This document shows positions 52,720-63,999 of a stretch of DNA of 64,000 bases, one piece after another. Made by a program: the position numbers and the translations under genes. The notes below the pieces were generated by a model. That model was not told the DNA's origin. It searched no databases and saw only the letters and a list, made by a program, of their open reading frames with translations. Origin of the DNA: Staphylotrichum longicolle (Eukaryota > Ascomycota > Sordariomycetes > Sordariales > Chaetomiaceae). Positions within the stretch are counted from its first letter, which is position 1, and each line of letters begins with the position of its first letter. The stretch is from assembly GCA_019096155.1 (NCBI GenBank), contig JAHCVI010000002.1, positions 2,666,001-2,730,000 on the forward strand, in the 5' to 3' direction.

Positions 52720-53770
52720 ATGCAGTCCATCCTCCAGCAAACAACGGGCCTCGGCCCCAAACCCGTCCAGCCGGACGACCTGTCAGGCCGCGTCGCCGTC
52801 GTCGTCGGCGGCGCCTTTGGCATCGGCTTCGAGATCTCGCGCGCCCTCGCCAACGCCGGCTGCCGTGTGCTCATGGTCAACCGCAAGGAGGAGCAGGGCG
52901 AGGACGCCAAGGCCACCATCGTCGCCGAGTCGCCCGGCGCCTCGGTCGAGTGGCACGAGTGCGACATGGGCCACCTGGCGCAGGTGCGCGAGGTGTTTAC
53001 GTCCCTCAGGGAGAAGGAGAAGAGGCTGGATTACCTGGTCTTGTCGGCGGGGATCAACACGAACCAGTACGACCTGGACAAGGACGGCGTGGATCGGCAT
53101 TTTGGGGTGAATTTCCTGGGGCAGTTTTATGTGGTGAACCTGCTATGGCCGCTGCTGCGGCGGACGGCGAGGATGGAGGGCAGGCCGCGGCCGAGGGTCG
53201 TGTTTGAGGCGAGCGAGATGCATCGGAGCGCGCCGGGGAATGTGCACTTTGCGAGTCTGGAGGAGATCAATGACGAGACGCTGGGGCCTACCGAGAGGTA
53301 TGGCAGGACCAAGCTGGCCATGATTCTGTTTGCCAAGTATGGCCTGGCGGAAGGGGTGATCAAGGAGAACGAGGATGATATTCTGGCGGTGTCGGTGCAC
53401 CCCGGAGCGGTAAGTCTTGCCTCTCTATTTCCTGGAGGCTGATGTGATGCTGATCGGATGCAATCAGGTCAATACCGCGATGCAGCAGCAGTGGAAGGAC
53501 GCGTACCCGGGCATTACGGGCAAGCTGCTCACCTGGGCCATGCTTGCCGTTGGCCGCGATGTCAAGCAAGGCTCCTACAGCGCCCTGTGGGCATTGACGT
53601 CGGACAAGGTGCAGAACGGTTGGTACTACAACGACCCTGACCAGCCCGGCAAGGAGTCGTCGCAGGCCTCGGACAAGAACCTCGGAGCCGCGCTCTGGGA
53701 CCTCTCTCACCGCATCGTCAAGGAGAAGCTCGGAGATGACGCATTGGAGGACTGGAAGACATGTGCATAA
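52720..53770 (+). CDS. Short-chain dehydrogenase/reductase (330 aa)
   Basis: The exons are 52720-53409 and 53468-53770. The ATG at 52720 is chosen because the frame upstream has only a GTG. The Rossmann dinucleotide motif reads VVVGGAFGIGFEIS, in place of the usual TGxxxGIG. LVLSAGI replaces NNAG, Ser lies in FEASEMH, and the catalytic YxxxK is YGRTK. The C-terminal part (VHPGAVNTAM, GSYSALWALTS, DKNLGAALWDLSHRIV) is typical of fungal retinol-dehydrogenase/WW-oxidoreductase-like SDRs. It likely uses NADP(H) on a lipophilic or secondary-metabolite substrate. The reading frame is intact, unlike its neighbour. Confidence 0.88.
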
Positions 53771-54247
53771 GCATTAGCGGGATGAGAGATCAGCATGGAG
53801 ATGGTTGTCGTAGTGCCGTCTGGTTGTGACGTCGGCTACGACCTACAATACCCTAGTAATGCCTTGTCAGAACAATGTGTCTTCGAGTTCAAAGTTTACT
53901 GTTAGGTCGGATGCGTTGAAGAAGAGGAACAGAGATGAGCAAAGCCATACCTGATTATTCATACAACACTGTGCCTTGTGGTCCTGCAGCCTTGACCCCT
54001 GAAATTGTAGTGGCGACGGGCTGGGACGGATTTGCCGAGTTAACACAGTCCAAGAGTCGAAAACGCTATATCCCATCAGGTGTATCATGTTAACGTTCCA
54101 GCCAGTAAAGTTGATCGTTTCCCTCTCAGATTGGGTTCGGTTGCTATCGACGGTTTCCCAACCAATTTATTCCACGGCAACTAGCTCGTATCTTCATCAT
54201 CTCATAACCGACATCTTCCTGCCGACCAGCGACGAGGATCCGTCCCG
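53771..54247. other. Convergent 3' intergenic region, nothing seen
   Basis: This is the spacer between the SDR and the convergent SMP-like gene. Confidence 0.35.
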
Positions 54248-55032
54248 TCACTCATCAATATGCCTCATCTGCTCATTATGCTCTGCAACATGTCTCGCAT
54301 GCGCATCGTGCCCGGCACCCTGCCTCACCTGCGCGTTATGGTCCGCAAGAGACTGCACCTCGGCCGACAGCGAGTCCCTTCCCGGGGCATGTCCCAGCGC
54401 GCGAGCCTGTTTTTTTTGTTCCCCCTTGTCAACACCTCTTGCCATGTTTCACACCATCCCACTGCCGCAAACAAGTGGAAACTTACCTCGAAATGCTGCA
54501 CCCTCGCCGCGTCCTCCTTGGTCACTTCGCTGCTCGGCTTGCGGGCCACCTCGCCGGCCACGCCGTAAAAGTTTTGCTGGCGGTCGTGCAGGCTCTGGGC
54601 CGTGGCGGCGGTGCCGCCCTTGATGGGTCCGCGGCGCGTCATGTCGGACTCAGCATGGGCGATGGCGGACGCCTCGGACTGGGTGATTGGGCGGCCCGAG
54701 GTGGCCTGGGCAGCGAGCTGCTCCTTGGCTGGAAGTTCCGACTCCATTGGGAGAGGAGGGAGGGTGGTGTAGCTGCGCTGCTGGTTGGGGTGGCTGTGAG
54801 GGCGGTTGGGACGGTACGGGCGCGTGTCTTTGTTGACGTTGGTGCTGCTCGCTGGGCGGGGACTGTCGACGCTGCTGCTTCTGCGTTGGCTTGAGCGTGG
54901 TGGTTGAGATGGTCGTGTAGGAGGAGGTGTGCTGGTGTCGGCTGGCGGGTTCTCCTCAGTCCAGATGTGGTAGAAGTCGATGTGCTGCATGTTGAAGATG
55001 GGATTCGGGGTTCGTTTAACAAAGAGCTGCAT
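54248..55032 (-). CDS. SMP (seed maturation protein)/LEA-like domain protein
   Basis: The exons are 55032-54487 and 54406-54248 (80-bp intron), giving 234 residues in phase. After a Pro/Arg/Ser-rich N-terminal half, the segment RPITQSEASAIAHAESDMTR, then KGGTAATAQSLHDRQQNF and SSEVTKEDAARVQHFEARAL, matches the SMP domain (PF04927) of LEA-type hydrophilins. The second exon adds a helical His-rich end (AEVQSLADHNAQVRQ, HARHVAEHNEQMRHID). Such proteins are intrinsically disordered protectants expressed in dormant or desiccated cells. The neighbour on the same strand is Con-6, another spore-stage protein, which supports a conidial role by association only. Confidence 0.8.
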
Positions 55033-55553
55033 GGGCCTAGGGTGTCATTGCAGGCTTTGTCCTAGCATCACCCGGCAGGGACCCCTTAAATCAGTTGCAG
55101 CATATTGATGTATTACACTGCTCCTATGATCTCATCCCGATGATCGGCCGATCGACTTGTCCTGACGTCGCATGAGCTGTCAACCTGTTCTGACGTGACT
55201 GTGGGCCTGCCCATCAATGCTGACAACTGGGCCCTCCAAAAGAGCGTACAGTAATTTTCCACAAAGGGGCAATGCAAGTCTTGGACAGTACTTTTCCTGT
55301 TTGTAATGACACCGTTGCTTGTGCCGGTTGCAGCTTATTCCCGGAGTTGAGTTCTCGGTGGAGCAGAGCCGGAGCCGGTTCCCCGCCCGGGGCCGGCGAT
55401 TTGACCCCACTCCTCCGAGATGGGGTTCCGGGACGAACGGCTTCTAGAAGGATGAAGCTCAGGCCAAACATCAACTTGAAAACTCATCAATTCGGTCTCC
55501 AAACACCAGTCCTTGATGGTACAGTATGGGACAATTTTTTGATGCCCGACGAT
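55033..55553. other. Intergenic, nothing recognised
   Basis: This is the upstream region of the SMP-like gene and downstream of con-6. Confidence 0.35.
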
Positions 55554-56073
55554 TCAGTCAACCGTCTCCCCCAGCTCGCGCAGTTTCTTGCGGTCTGCCT
55601 CCTTTGCTTTTTCCGAAACATGCGGGTTCTTGAGTGCTGCCCTCAGTCCACGGATTCTGTACCGTCAAATGGTTGTCAGCTTCCGTTTCGATATAACAAT
55701 AGATACTTCAGTGGTTGAAACCTGAGACGTACACGTTACCCCTGTCCTTCTCCTCGCTCATCTGCTGCAAACCGCCAGCGTCTCCGCTGGAAGCTCTCCG
55801 CGCCTTGCGGCCGGTGCCTTGGGCACTATGTGTCGCAGTCGAAGAGCTCTGCTGAGGCTCGGCTTCAGTTTTATGTGAGTGCGGGCCAGTCGAAGAGCTC
55901 TTCTTGCCAGCCGACGCGCGGCGCTTGGTGTGTCCTTCAGCTTTTGGTTGGTCCATGTGCTCCCCAAACTCGCTCGCAAGAAGCTCGCGGTCGTGTTGCT
56001 TGGCTTCTTCTGAGACACGGGGGTTATTGATTGCCGCCTTGAGACCCCGCTCCCGGTTTCTTGCTTCGGCCAT
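55554..56073 (-). CDS. con-6: Conidiation-specific protein 6 (Con-6), two repeats
   Basis: The exons are 56073-55733 and 55656-55554 (76-bp intron, donor GTACGT), giving 147 residues. The open frame upstream to 56193 is UTR; MAEARNRERGLKAAINNPRV starts the first Con-6 motif and SEEAKQHDRELLASEFG ends it. A linker rich in Ser/Lys/Gln follows. The second motif, GLRAALKNPHVSEKAKEADR, is encoded only after the intron, so an unspliced reading would miss it. Neurospora con-6 is induced in conidiation and its product is abundant in conidia and lost on germination. The small hydrophilic protein is likely protective. Confidence 0.88.
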
Positions 56074-56452
56074 GATGGATGTAGGATGTTGGAGTCGAGA
56101 TGTGAATTGTGAGTTGCGAGTTGTGGGCAGTACGAAGGGGAGGCGCCGCAAGGTCTCAGCTGGCGGGGACATGTATATATGGGATTCCCGCATATGGCCG
56201 TGAACTTACACGGCAACCCTCATTTCCCCCCCACAATGTACGGGAGCATGACGTATGGACTGTGCAATTTCATCGTCAGCAACCCCTATCGAAGCCCAGC
56301 AGCTTGAACAAGGATGAATCCTCCAATACTGCCCAGTCTGCAACAGTGTCCAGTCTGGAACTCTTAAAGACACAACAACAGTCTCTGAGGACAGACGCCC
56401 TTTAAATAGTACCCTACAATCTTACCTGAATGCCCACGTAGTCGCCTCTGCC
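56074..56452. other. Intergenic, nothing recognised
   Basis: This is the upstream flank of con-6 and 3' flank of the erythromycin-esterase-like gene. The frame crossing 56364-56576 belongs to the latter's shifted 3' end. Confidence 0.35.
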
Positions 56453-58144
56453 TTACAGGCCAAACGGCCACGTCTCGTCGTACTCGAGCGCAAACATGAG
56501 GCTGATGGACCTCGAGTGCCCCAACATGCCGCGTCTCGTCAAACCAAACAAACCCGTCAAACTGCTCTGGCAGCACGGCAGACGAGTAGTGTGACTGCCT
56601 CTCTCGGTATGTGGAGCGTAGATGACTCCGATGAAGCGCTCCAGGCGCTTCTTCATCAGTGCCTTCCGCAGCTCCTCATCGCAGCGGCCCTGCCGAAGAT
56701 CAAGCACAAAGTTCTTGACCCCTGTCGCATGCATCAAGTCCTCATAGCTGTTCTGCAGCCCGGGCTGTACCTTCATGACCTGCATGTCGCCGTCCCACCG
56801 CCGGGCGGCCGCCACTGTGCCCGTGTTGCCGCAGCAGCCGATGTTGATAGCCTGCTTGCCAAACGCCTCCTTGCACAGCTGCCCAATGTTGAGCTCCTCG
56901 CGCGCCCAGCCCATGCTCGTCGCGCGGGCGTCGCCGATGTGGCTGTTGTGAGCCCACACAACGGCCTTGGCCGGGCCGTCCTTGCCGCGGTGCTTGAGCA
57001 CCCGCGTCAGCGTCTCAAACATGTGCCTGTCCCGCAGGTTCCACGACTCGTCGCGGCCGTAGTACATGGCCTTGTAGTACTGCTCCGCATCTAACCGTCT
57101 TGTCAGCACCGCCGTCAACTGTACCCCTCCTCTCCCCAAGTAAACCAGGTACTCACCCTTGACCAGCCTCGCGTTCTGCTCCCCGCTGTGAAACTCATCC
57201 CCGTCCGCGCTCTTGGCCGCATACTCCAGCCTCTTATCCAACAAATCTCTCAACACCCTCACCACGTCCTTCTCGCACCCCTTGAACCCACTCGCCAGCG
57301 CCTCCAGGCCGTACTCGTGCGGATCCTCCGCCCACACCATCATCCGCCCATACCGCTCCCGCGCCACCTCCGCCATCTCCTTGTCCACGTGCTCCAGATA
57401 CTCAATGACCGCCTTCATCGACGCGCCCAGCGAGTACAGATCCAGGCCGTAAAACCCCACGCTCTCCCGCCCCTTCGGATCCTTCCCTCTGTTCCACGCC
57501 CTCAACCACTCCGTGAACCCCTGCACCTCCTGGTTCCGCCACATCCACGTCGGGAACCGCAGGAACGCGGGCTCCCGCCCGGCCTTGCGCGTCTCCCCCT
57601 CGGGACCCACGCTGGCGCGCGCGCCCGGGCCGGGCCGGTGCCGCACGTAGCGGTCCACGGCCTCGGCGTCGGGCCAGTCGGCCTCCACGGCCACGATGTT
57701 GAAGCCGTGGTGCTGGATCAGGTGCTGGGTGAGGAGGGCGCGGGCGGCGTAGAACTCGGAGGTGCCGTGGGAGGCGTCCGATGAGGATGACTTTGGGGTC
57801 TTCTGGGGAGGTGGCGAAGGGGGTGATGAACTGGGCGAGGGCCGCGGCGGCGTCGGGGGAGGAGGGGTGCGGGATGGGTTTGAGGTGGTCGCGGAGGAGG
57901 GGGAGGCGGGGTCGGAGGTGATGGAGGACATTTTGAGGGTGCGGAAGAGGGAGTGTTTGGGCGCGGTGGTGTGGATGCTGCTTTGTTGTTGTGGTTGCTG
58001 TTGCTGTCGGTAGCAGTGTCGGTGTTCGCGTTGATTCTGGTGTGAGTGCAAGTCGAGATTGGAACGTTGGGGGATGGACGAAAGAACTGCGGTGGAAAAT
58101 ATTGGGAGTCGCGATACTCTACCTACCGTGGCGAGACGGTACAT
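56453..58144 (-). CDS. Erythromycin-esterase-like protein, frame-broken (possible pseudogene)
   Basis: This encodes a homologue of the EreA/EreB superfamily (PF05139): DASHGTSEFYAARALLTQHL with the catalytic-site His, VAVEADWPDAEAVDRYV with the Glu, VVWAHNSHIGDARATSMG and INIGCCGNTGTVAAARRW. A 66-bp intron (57156-57091) restores VKDAEQYYKAMYYG. Fungal members have no proven macrolide substrate. The frame is interrupted at conserved sites. Near 57780 the expected strand PKVILIG is in a different frame from DASHG. Near 56590 the sequence RGSH lies in one frame and YSSAVLPEQFDGFVWFDE in another. Near 56510 the frame returns for ISLMFALEYDETWPFGL. The upstream in-frame ATG at 58144 is therefore not certain to be the real start. 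Confidence 0.72.
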   Translation of the reverse strand: MYRLATVGRVSRLPIFSTAVLSSIPQRSNLDLHSHQNQREHRHCYRQQQQPQQQSSIHTTAPKHSLFRTLKMSSITSDPASPSSATTSNPSRTPPPPTPPRPSPSSSPPSPPPQKTPKSSSSDASHGTSEFYAARALLTQHLIQHHGFNIVAVEADWPDAEAVDRYVRHRPGPGARASVGPEGETRKAGREPAFLRFPTWMWRNQEVQGFTEWLRAWNRGKDPKGRESVGFYGLDLYSLGASMKAVIEYLEHVDKEMAEVARERYGRMMVWAEDPHEYGLEALASGFKGCEKDVVRVLRDLLDKRLEYAAKSADGDEFHSGEQNARLVKGEYLVYLGRGGVQLTAVLTRRLDAEQYYKAMYYGRDESWNLRDRHMFETLTRVLKHRGKDGPAKAVVWAHNSHIGDARATSMGWAREELNIGQLCKEAFGKQAINIGCCGNTGTVAAARRWDGDMQVMKVQPGLQNSYEDLMHATGVKNFVLDLRQGRCDEELRKALMKKRLERFIGVIYAPHTERGSHTTRLPCCQSSLTGLFGLTRRGMLGHSRSISLMFALEYDETWPFGL

Positions 58145-58911
58145 GGGGAAATCATGTCGGAGTGCTCTAGCACGTTGTAAGTCGATCGCGAGTATCTTGT
58201 CGTCGTGAAACGCGTCCGAGGGACTCGCCTCTTACAACCGCGTAGAGATGTTGGGTCAGCATGACGACAGCGTGAACCTCTATTAGGCACGGCTCGACGC
58301 CCTGACGTCAAACGGATTGACGGTCCAGTGCGGAGAGGGCTTAACAACAATTGGACTTAATTGATTTGAGGGCGATGTACTCTAAGGGAGATCAAAGCAC
58401 AGGGTCGGGTTGCGTGACTATTCTCAGACAACGTAGGCGCTAGGAGTACGTTATGGTTGTTGTGATGTTTAGACAAAGGCGACGAGATTTAGCTCTTAGA
58501 GTGCTAGGCAGGTGGTTTTGCTTGGGTGTCGACAATGTCTAGGTACTCGATGCTTCCGGGTTGTTGAGTCTGAGAAGGTACCTAATTAATGCTGAAAGAA
58601 TCCGGGATGGTTGTTTTGCTCGTGCAATTGTCCTGTATTCCAAATGAGTAATCGGCTGGCATTCGAAAGAATTTGGGGAGTCTTGTCGTTTCTATCGTAC
58701 CTGAGGTTCAGGGTTCAATTCGAAGTGATCGTGTTGTTTGGGTGACTGCTACGGCAGTGTCAATCATGACATCATGGCACAGCCTCTCCCTCAACACGGG
58801 GAGGAAATTGGAGATCGAGGCATTTCCAGTTTAGCAAAAACACCAGCTCACAGCAAAAGCTGCCATTTTAGGATATTGGAAGTATACGCCTTATTTGCAT
58901 CACCAAATACC
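58145..58911. other. Divergent intergenic region, nothing recognised
   Basis: This lies between the erythromycin-esterase-like gene and the PEBP gene. It is AT-richer than the flanks, and no motif was seen. Confidence 0.4.
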
Positions 58912-59821
58912 ATGGCGCGCCTTGCTCTCTTGTTTGCAGCGTTGAGTTGGCTGGCCGTGAGCCAGGCCCAGGAACAGGTTCAGCAGGTCTTGAACGATGA
59001 CCCGATGACGCCGCATCCGCTCCCGCAGGCGGCAGAGGTGGTCCGGAAAAAGTTCGTTTTAGGGATTGGGCGACGTGAGACAAGTTAGGCTGACCATTCA
59101 ACCTAGGCTTAAGAAGGCCGAAATCATTCCGACGGGTAAGCCTAGAATTCCCGTCATCCTCCTCTCTGGCGAGCTCTCACTGACTGGCCCAGTCATCGAC
59201 GACTTCTCGCCTTCGCTTGGCCTCCACGCCTCCTGGCCCAGCCGGAGTGGCCCGGCAAGGAACGCGCTCCTCGGCAACACGCTCAAGAGCACCTCAAGGA
59301 AGAGCCGGTCATCAGACTGCACGACATGCAAGCCGCCCCTCCGCCTCCTCGACGTATCGCAATGTCTCCTATGTCATCACCCTGACCGACCCGGACGCTC
59401 CGTCGCGGGACGACCCCAAGTGGTCCGAGTTTCTGCCATTGGGTTGCGTCCGGCATCCTGAGACCCTCTCTGCGACCCCAAGACCCGGCCCGTGCCCGCC
59501 GGTGCTGACGGACCTGGACGAGGTCATGCGTACAAGCCCCGGGCCCGCCGAGAAGACGGCAAGCATCGCTATGTGTTTCTTTTGTGCCGAGCAATGGCAC
59601 CACGGACAAGCTGCACCTGTCGAAGCCGTCGGATCGGAAGCATTGGGGGTACGATCCGAAGAAGGGCAAGACCAAGGGGGTGCGGGAGTGGGCCGAGGAG
59701 AACGGGCTTGCGCCGGTCGGTGAGTCAACGTGACCTCTATTTTACTGTTTTTGGATCTTGTTGGGTGCTGACGCCGGATGCAGGAGCCAACTTTATCTAT
59801 GCCAAGAACAAAAAGCAGTAA
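58912..59821 (+). pseudogene. Secreted PEBP-family protein, multiply frame-shifted
   Basis: The ATG at 58912 starts a clean signal peptide (MARLALLFAALSWLAVSQAQ). Two introns (about 59054-59104 and 59137-59193) join to KKAEIIPT and VIDDFSPSLGLHASWP, the N-terminal PEBP signature. GNTLK, EEPVIRLHDM, SYVITLTDPDAPSRDDPKW (the anion-binding DPDAP motif), CHWVASGIL, KHRYVFLL and HLSKPSDRKHWGYDP are all recognisable. However, they lie in alternating frames with no introns to connect them (at least four breaks, about 59280, 59345, 59445 and 59530). The last part splices normally to GANFIYAKNKKQ and the stop at 59819. Intact relatives bind phospholipids or inhibit proteases such as carboxypeptidase Y. 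Here the gene is a pseudogene unless the bases are wrong. Confidence 0.72.
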
Positions 59822-60721
59822 ATGGTTGGTAATGAGATGATGGGCGAAATCGAGGTTGGAGGCAAAGATCTGTTTGCTGCACATCTCTTCAAATGAGGCA
59901 TCAACGTGGTGCGGTTCGAAGCGAGTTTGCCTCGCCTAAATCCGAAAGGGCACAGTTGTGTCTCAGTCGTGCACATGCCTGTCGCACAGTATCCGTTTTG
60001 AATAGAGTTTGAGGAGCCTCGAGGGAGTGCAGATGGAGAGTCCGATCGCACAGTGCAGTCTGTGAGCTTAATCTGCAAGAGGCAGCTTCAGGGAACATTC
60101 CTCGAATTCTTGCTCACGGGTCGCTTCCGTCTTGGTCAGATTCGGCAAGAGCAGCATTAGATTCAGCCCCGTCCAGCTGATCTAGGCAAGGATGCATAGC
60201 AGCTAACCGCTTGGGCTGCCACCTGCGACTGCTGCAATTGGATGGTTCGGGGAGCAAGGGAATGGGCTCCCAGGCCACGCCTGCATGGCGTGTCTCTTTT
60301 TTGCCTCTTCTACCCCTCTCGCCGCTCGAGCAACTGACACGTCCTTTCTCCTTTTGTGAACGCCCATTTCTCGGCAAATGCTCTGTTTCTTGTTGTTGCT
60401 TTCCCCCCCCCCTCCCCCCTTCGGCAACACAATCCAGCCAAAAGCCAAGCCATGAAAACATTCAAAGTAGCAAGACTGCGGCGTATGCGCCAGTTAAGAG
60501 GGGTTGTTGCTCCCACCTGAGGCTCTTTGTTTTCTTGAACCGCACCATCGGTTGCCCCTTTGTTTCTCGCCGTCCGAGTGGTGTGGAAAAGAGTTGGGGG
60601 GTTTTCTCGGGAAGGGCGCATATTTTGTGACACTGTGTTCATCAGACAAATCTTGATCATATTTTGGGACCGGAGGAAACTACAGAATATTATTTCCGGG
60701 TTCCGTTCACACATCCGTGCC
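59822..60721. other. Intergenic with a poly-C tract
   Basis: This is the upstream region of the Zn2Cys6 regulator. It includes a C-run of about 18 bases interrupted by one T at 60403-60419, a likely hotspot for sequencing slippage. No gene was recognised. Confidence 0.4.
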
Positions 60722-63437
60722 ATGAGCCCACCGGCCCAGTACCGGCCCATCCAACCTGCTCCCACAAGGGGCGTGAGGTCTGGTGCGTCCTCGGGCTCAT
60801 CCGGCTCCAACTTTAGCTGGCTCAGCGCAAAGGGCCTCACAAAGAGGCTCAAAGCAGTCGCCCAGGCATGCCACACATGTCGCCGTAACAAGGCAAAGGT
60901 ACCGCAGACCGCCGCCCGATGACCCAGCTCGTGTTAACAACGAACCCACCAGTGCGACGGAGCACGACCGACATGCAGCGGGTGTACGGCAAGGGGGGCC
61001 CAGTGCGGCTACGAGGGAGAGGTTGGCCAGTCCCGACAACAAGCTATGAGGATTCGTCTCGAGCTGCTTGAGAAGCTCTTAAGCGACCTCCAGTCCTTGT
61101 CTGATGAAGACGCCGAGCGTTTGTACCACCGCGTCAGATCCGCATCCGCCGAGGATATCGTATCTCTTTGTCGCGAGGCTGGTAGTCAACCAACCCATGC
61201 AGCAAGCCTGGCAGCTCCATCGACATCTCCAGAGTGCTCTTTCTCCGATCGATCCTTGGATACCTCGCCTCAAGGCGATCCTGCATCTCGCTCTACAACC
61301 CAGTCTCTCGACGCATCATTCAGCTCTGCAGCTCCGACGCCTTCTTCAAATGCACCACGCCGTCTGAAGGCCGAGGATTTGGCCAATCTCCTACGCTTAG
61401 ACCTTCCGAGCGCAGAGACAACATGGGCCGGTGTCCAGAGCTTCTTCAACTCGTGCGGGAAACTCTTCCACGTCTTCTCAAAGCAGCAGATGGAGGGATA
61501 CTACCGGGCAGTTTTCGGCAGTGACGGGACGGCCGACACCTCGCAGAAGCTGGCCATCTGTTGTCTGTATTCCTGCGCTGCAGTAGGGATCCAGTACACA
61601 CCCGGGGATTTTGAGAAGGGTATGGAAGCAGTTTTCCACGACGTCAGCCGCCGATTCTTCCCCGAGGTCATGGAAGAACGCCCGTTGGACACCATCAAGG
61701 TTTGTACTTTGTACGCCATGTACAACATTCTGAACAAGGCGACGGTAGCGCTGGCATATGTGGGTAAGTGAATTGATACCCTCATACATTTTCTACCTGA
61801 CTAACCCAATGAACCGCCACAGAGGCCGGCCTCAGTATGTCCAAAAGACAGAGCCAGAGCACCGGCGTGTGCCACCCGTCCATGCTTTCGACAGAGGAAT
61901 GGATTGACTTTCGGAGGACGTGGCGAACCTTGATATTCTTTGCCAGGCAAGTTCTCTCATCAAAAACGCCCCCGATACTGTGCTAACACACGGCAGCTGG
62001 TTGTAGTCAACTCTGGGATACATTTCCGGTGACGACGATTCCGAGTTTGCTACTCTTGCTCCGGTTTGTACCCACAAAGTGATCGAACTTCACAGTTTCC
62101 CTGACCCGCATTCCTTGCAGATAGCGGAGCTTGATCATGACAGCTACAGCGCTGAGCTGGGAGAACGTATGTAAATCTCACCGTTGCTTAGGATTGGGAG
62201 ATTCGTTAAGTAACCTGTTTGCTGCAGTCGTACAGGCAGAAATGACCAAGATATCCCTCCTCAAAGCCGGCATCTTACGCAACCACCTTGCCGTTCCCGA
62301 GCTAACAACACTTGGCATGGACGGGATCATCAGAGAGCTTCAGGACTGGCATGGACAACTCCCAGAGCCGATGAAGCTGCGTAGTCTGTGCCGAGATGAC
62401 TGGCCTCCACTGGTTCGGTGGTCGCTGTACCACCTCCATCTTCTGTACAATGGCGCATTCATGCTGGTGTATCGCCGGATTGCCGCTCATTGCGTCCGGC
62501 TCCAGCGGACGGGCCAGGAACTGGCTGGGGCCAGCCCCAACCTGACACTCCAGAGCCTAATCGAGCAGGGAGTCACATCAGCGAGAGACACGGCACGAAT
62601 CGTGACCCTTCTCCTCAACGAGCAAGGTGTCTTCAAGCGGTGTTGGATCGTCATGTAAGCCACCCCGACCGCAGGATCTCTCAGTCGCTCACAGTCGCCA
62701 GCTTCCAAGCCCACACAGCCTGCATTGTCATCCTTCACAGCGTCGCCCAGAGGCAGCTCCACCGCTTCCCGCCCCTCTCCTGGAAGGAAGACATGGAGCG
62801 CGCGCAGCAATGCATCGACGTGCTCGGCTACTGCGGTCAGGTAGACCCTGTCGCTCTGCGTCTGGAAGCCCACCTCTCAGGAATCTACACGAGCTTGTCG
62901 CAACTCTCCCCCGAAACAGTGCCTTCATCATTCGCCGCCACCACAACTCAACACTCCATTGAGTACCTCTTTACCACCCCGCCTTCACCAAACCCCACTC
63001 TCCTAAACCTCTCCTTCAACCTTCTCTTTGCCCTCTGCCGACCATGGAGCGACACCCCTCCCACCGCTGTCACTGCCCCCATCCTCAGCACGAACACAAC
63101 CTCCACTACCACCACGGCGCTATCTCCCACTGGCATAGATCCCACGACAGCGAATGAGTCCCAACCCCACATCCTCGATGGCCTCGATTGGGACTTCAAC
63201 AAGGTCGCGCCCTTCCGCTGGGACACAAGTAGCATGGGCATTCTCAAGGGGGGCGAGGCAGCGGTGGAACAGCAGAACTGTTTCTTGGATAGCGAGGGAC
63301 CAAGCGGATGGACTGTGGCCGAGGATTTGGAAGTGGATGCGGACGTGGATGGGTGTGGGCAACGTTCGGAGCAAGCAGAAGCGGAGGTGAAGGTGAATGT
63401 TGACGGGGGTGATGACAGGGGGGCAATAGGACCGTGA
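60722..63437 (+). CDS. Zn2Cys6 transcription factor with fungal-specific TF domain
   Basis: Exon 1 is 60722-60898 and exon 2 60953-61763; exon 3 starts at 61823. At least three more introns follow, ending near 62.7 kb. The first splice completes the binuclear cluster ACHTCRRNKAKCDG...CSGCTARGAQC (C-x2-C-x6-C-x6-C-x2-C-x6-C). A short coiled region (RIRLELLEKLLSDLQSLSDE) comes next. The PF04082 middle homology domain shows KLAICCLYSCAAVGIQY, TWRTLIFF and STLGYISGDD. The protein ends in an acidic region that may activate transcription. Between TLIFF and STLGYISG the most natural splice (GC donor AG|GCAAGT, CAG acceptor) leaves an in-frame TAG at 62004-62006. A weaker GTTCTC donor with TTGTAG acceptor would avoid it but removes a conserved Trp. 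Targets are unknown. Confidence 0.8.
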
Positions 63438-63765
63438 ACAAGGAGAAGTGAAGCGATGTGAGGGAGGGGAGCAATATCAGAAAGGTTCAAGTCGTTGTCA
63501 TTGATGGTTGGATTTAAACTGGTCGCGGCCAGGTCAAGAGGGGAGAGGACAATAGGAGATTGGGCAGTGCACACAAATGAGTTCAGTAGGTATGTTGACA
63601 GAAAGATCGAGAATATACACCACTCTCCCATCCTAAATCTGATCCTCCTCAGTTGACTTTGGAAGATTTCCTGCGCCCAAAACTCCAAACTCCAGGCATC
63701 CAGTTCATAAACATTCATGACCATAACCCACCCCCCTAACCACCAGAACTCCAATGTCCAACAAA
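63438..63765. other. Convergent 3' intergenic region, nothing seen
   Basis: This is the spacer between the regulator and the partial gene at the window edge. Confidence 0.35.
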
Positions 63766-63999
63766 TCAAGCCAACAACCTACCCTGCACCACGGGGGTAC
63801 TCACCACCCTCCCCCTCCCGTTCCCCATCCCCGTTCCCATCCTCTCACTCTCCTGCCACCTCCTCAACTCCTCCAAGTTGACCTGCCCAATGATATTTCC
63901 CCGCTGCGTCCTCAGCTCCGTCATCTTCATTTCGTGCTTCTCCCTCGCCCCGGCCACCTTCGCCGCCGCTTTCGCCGTCCGGCCCTCCGCCTCGACCTG
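63766..63999 (-). CDS. Unidentified protein, C-terminal 77 residues, coiled coil
   Basis: The frame is open from the window edge to the stop at 63766, and the 5' part is outside. The visible end is Ala/Lys/Glu-rich then helical (REKHEMKMTELRTQRGNIIG, QVNLEELRRWQESERMG), suggesting a coiled coil, with a Gly-rich end. I do not recognise the family. The apparent start inside it (a GTG) is not real because the frame continues upstream. Confidence 0.55.
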   Translation of the reverse strand, partial: QVEAEGRTAKAAAKVAGAREKHEMKMTELRTQRGNIIGQVNLEELRRWQESERMGTGMGNGRGRVVSTPVVQGRLLA

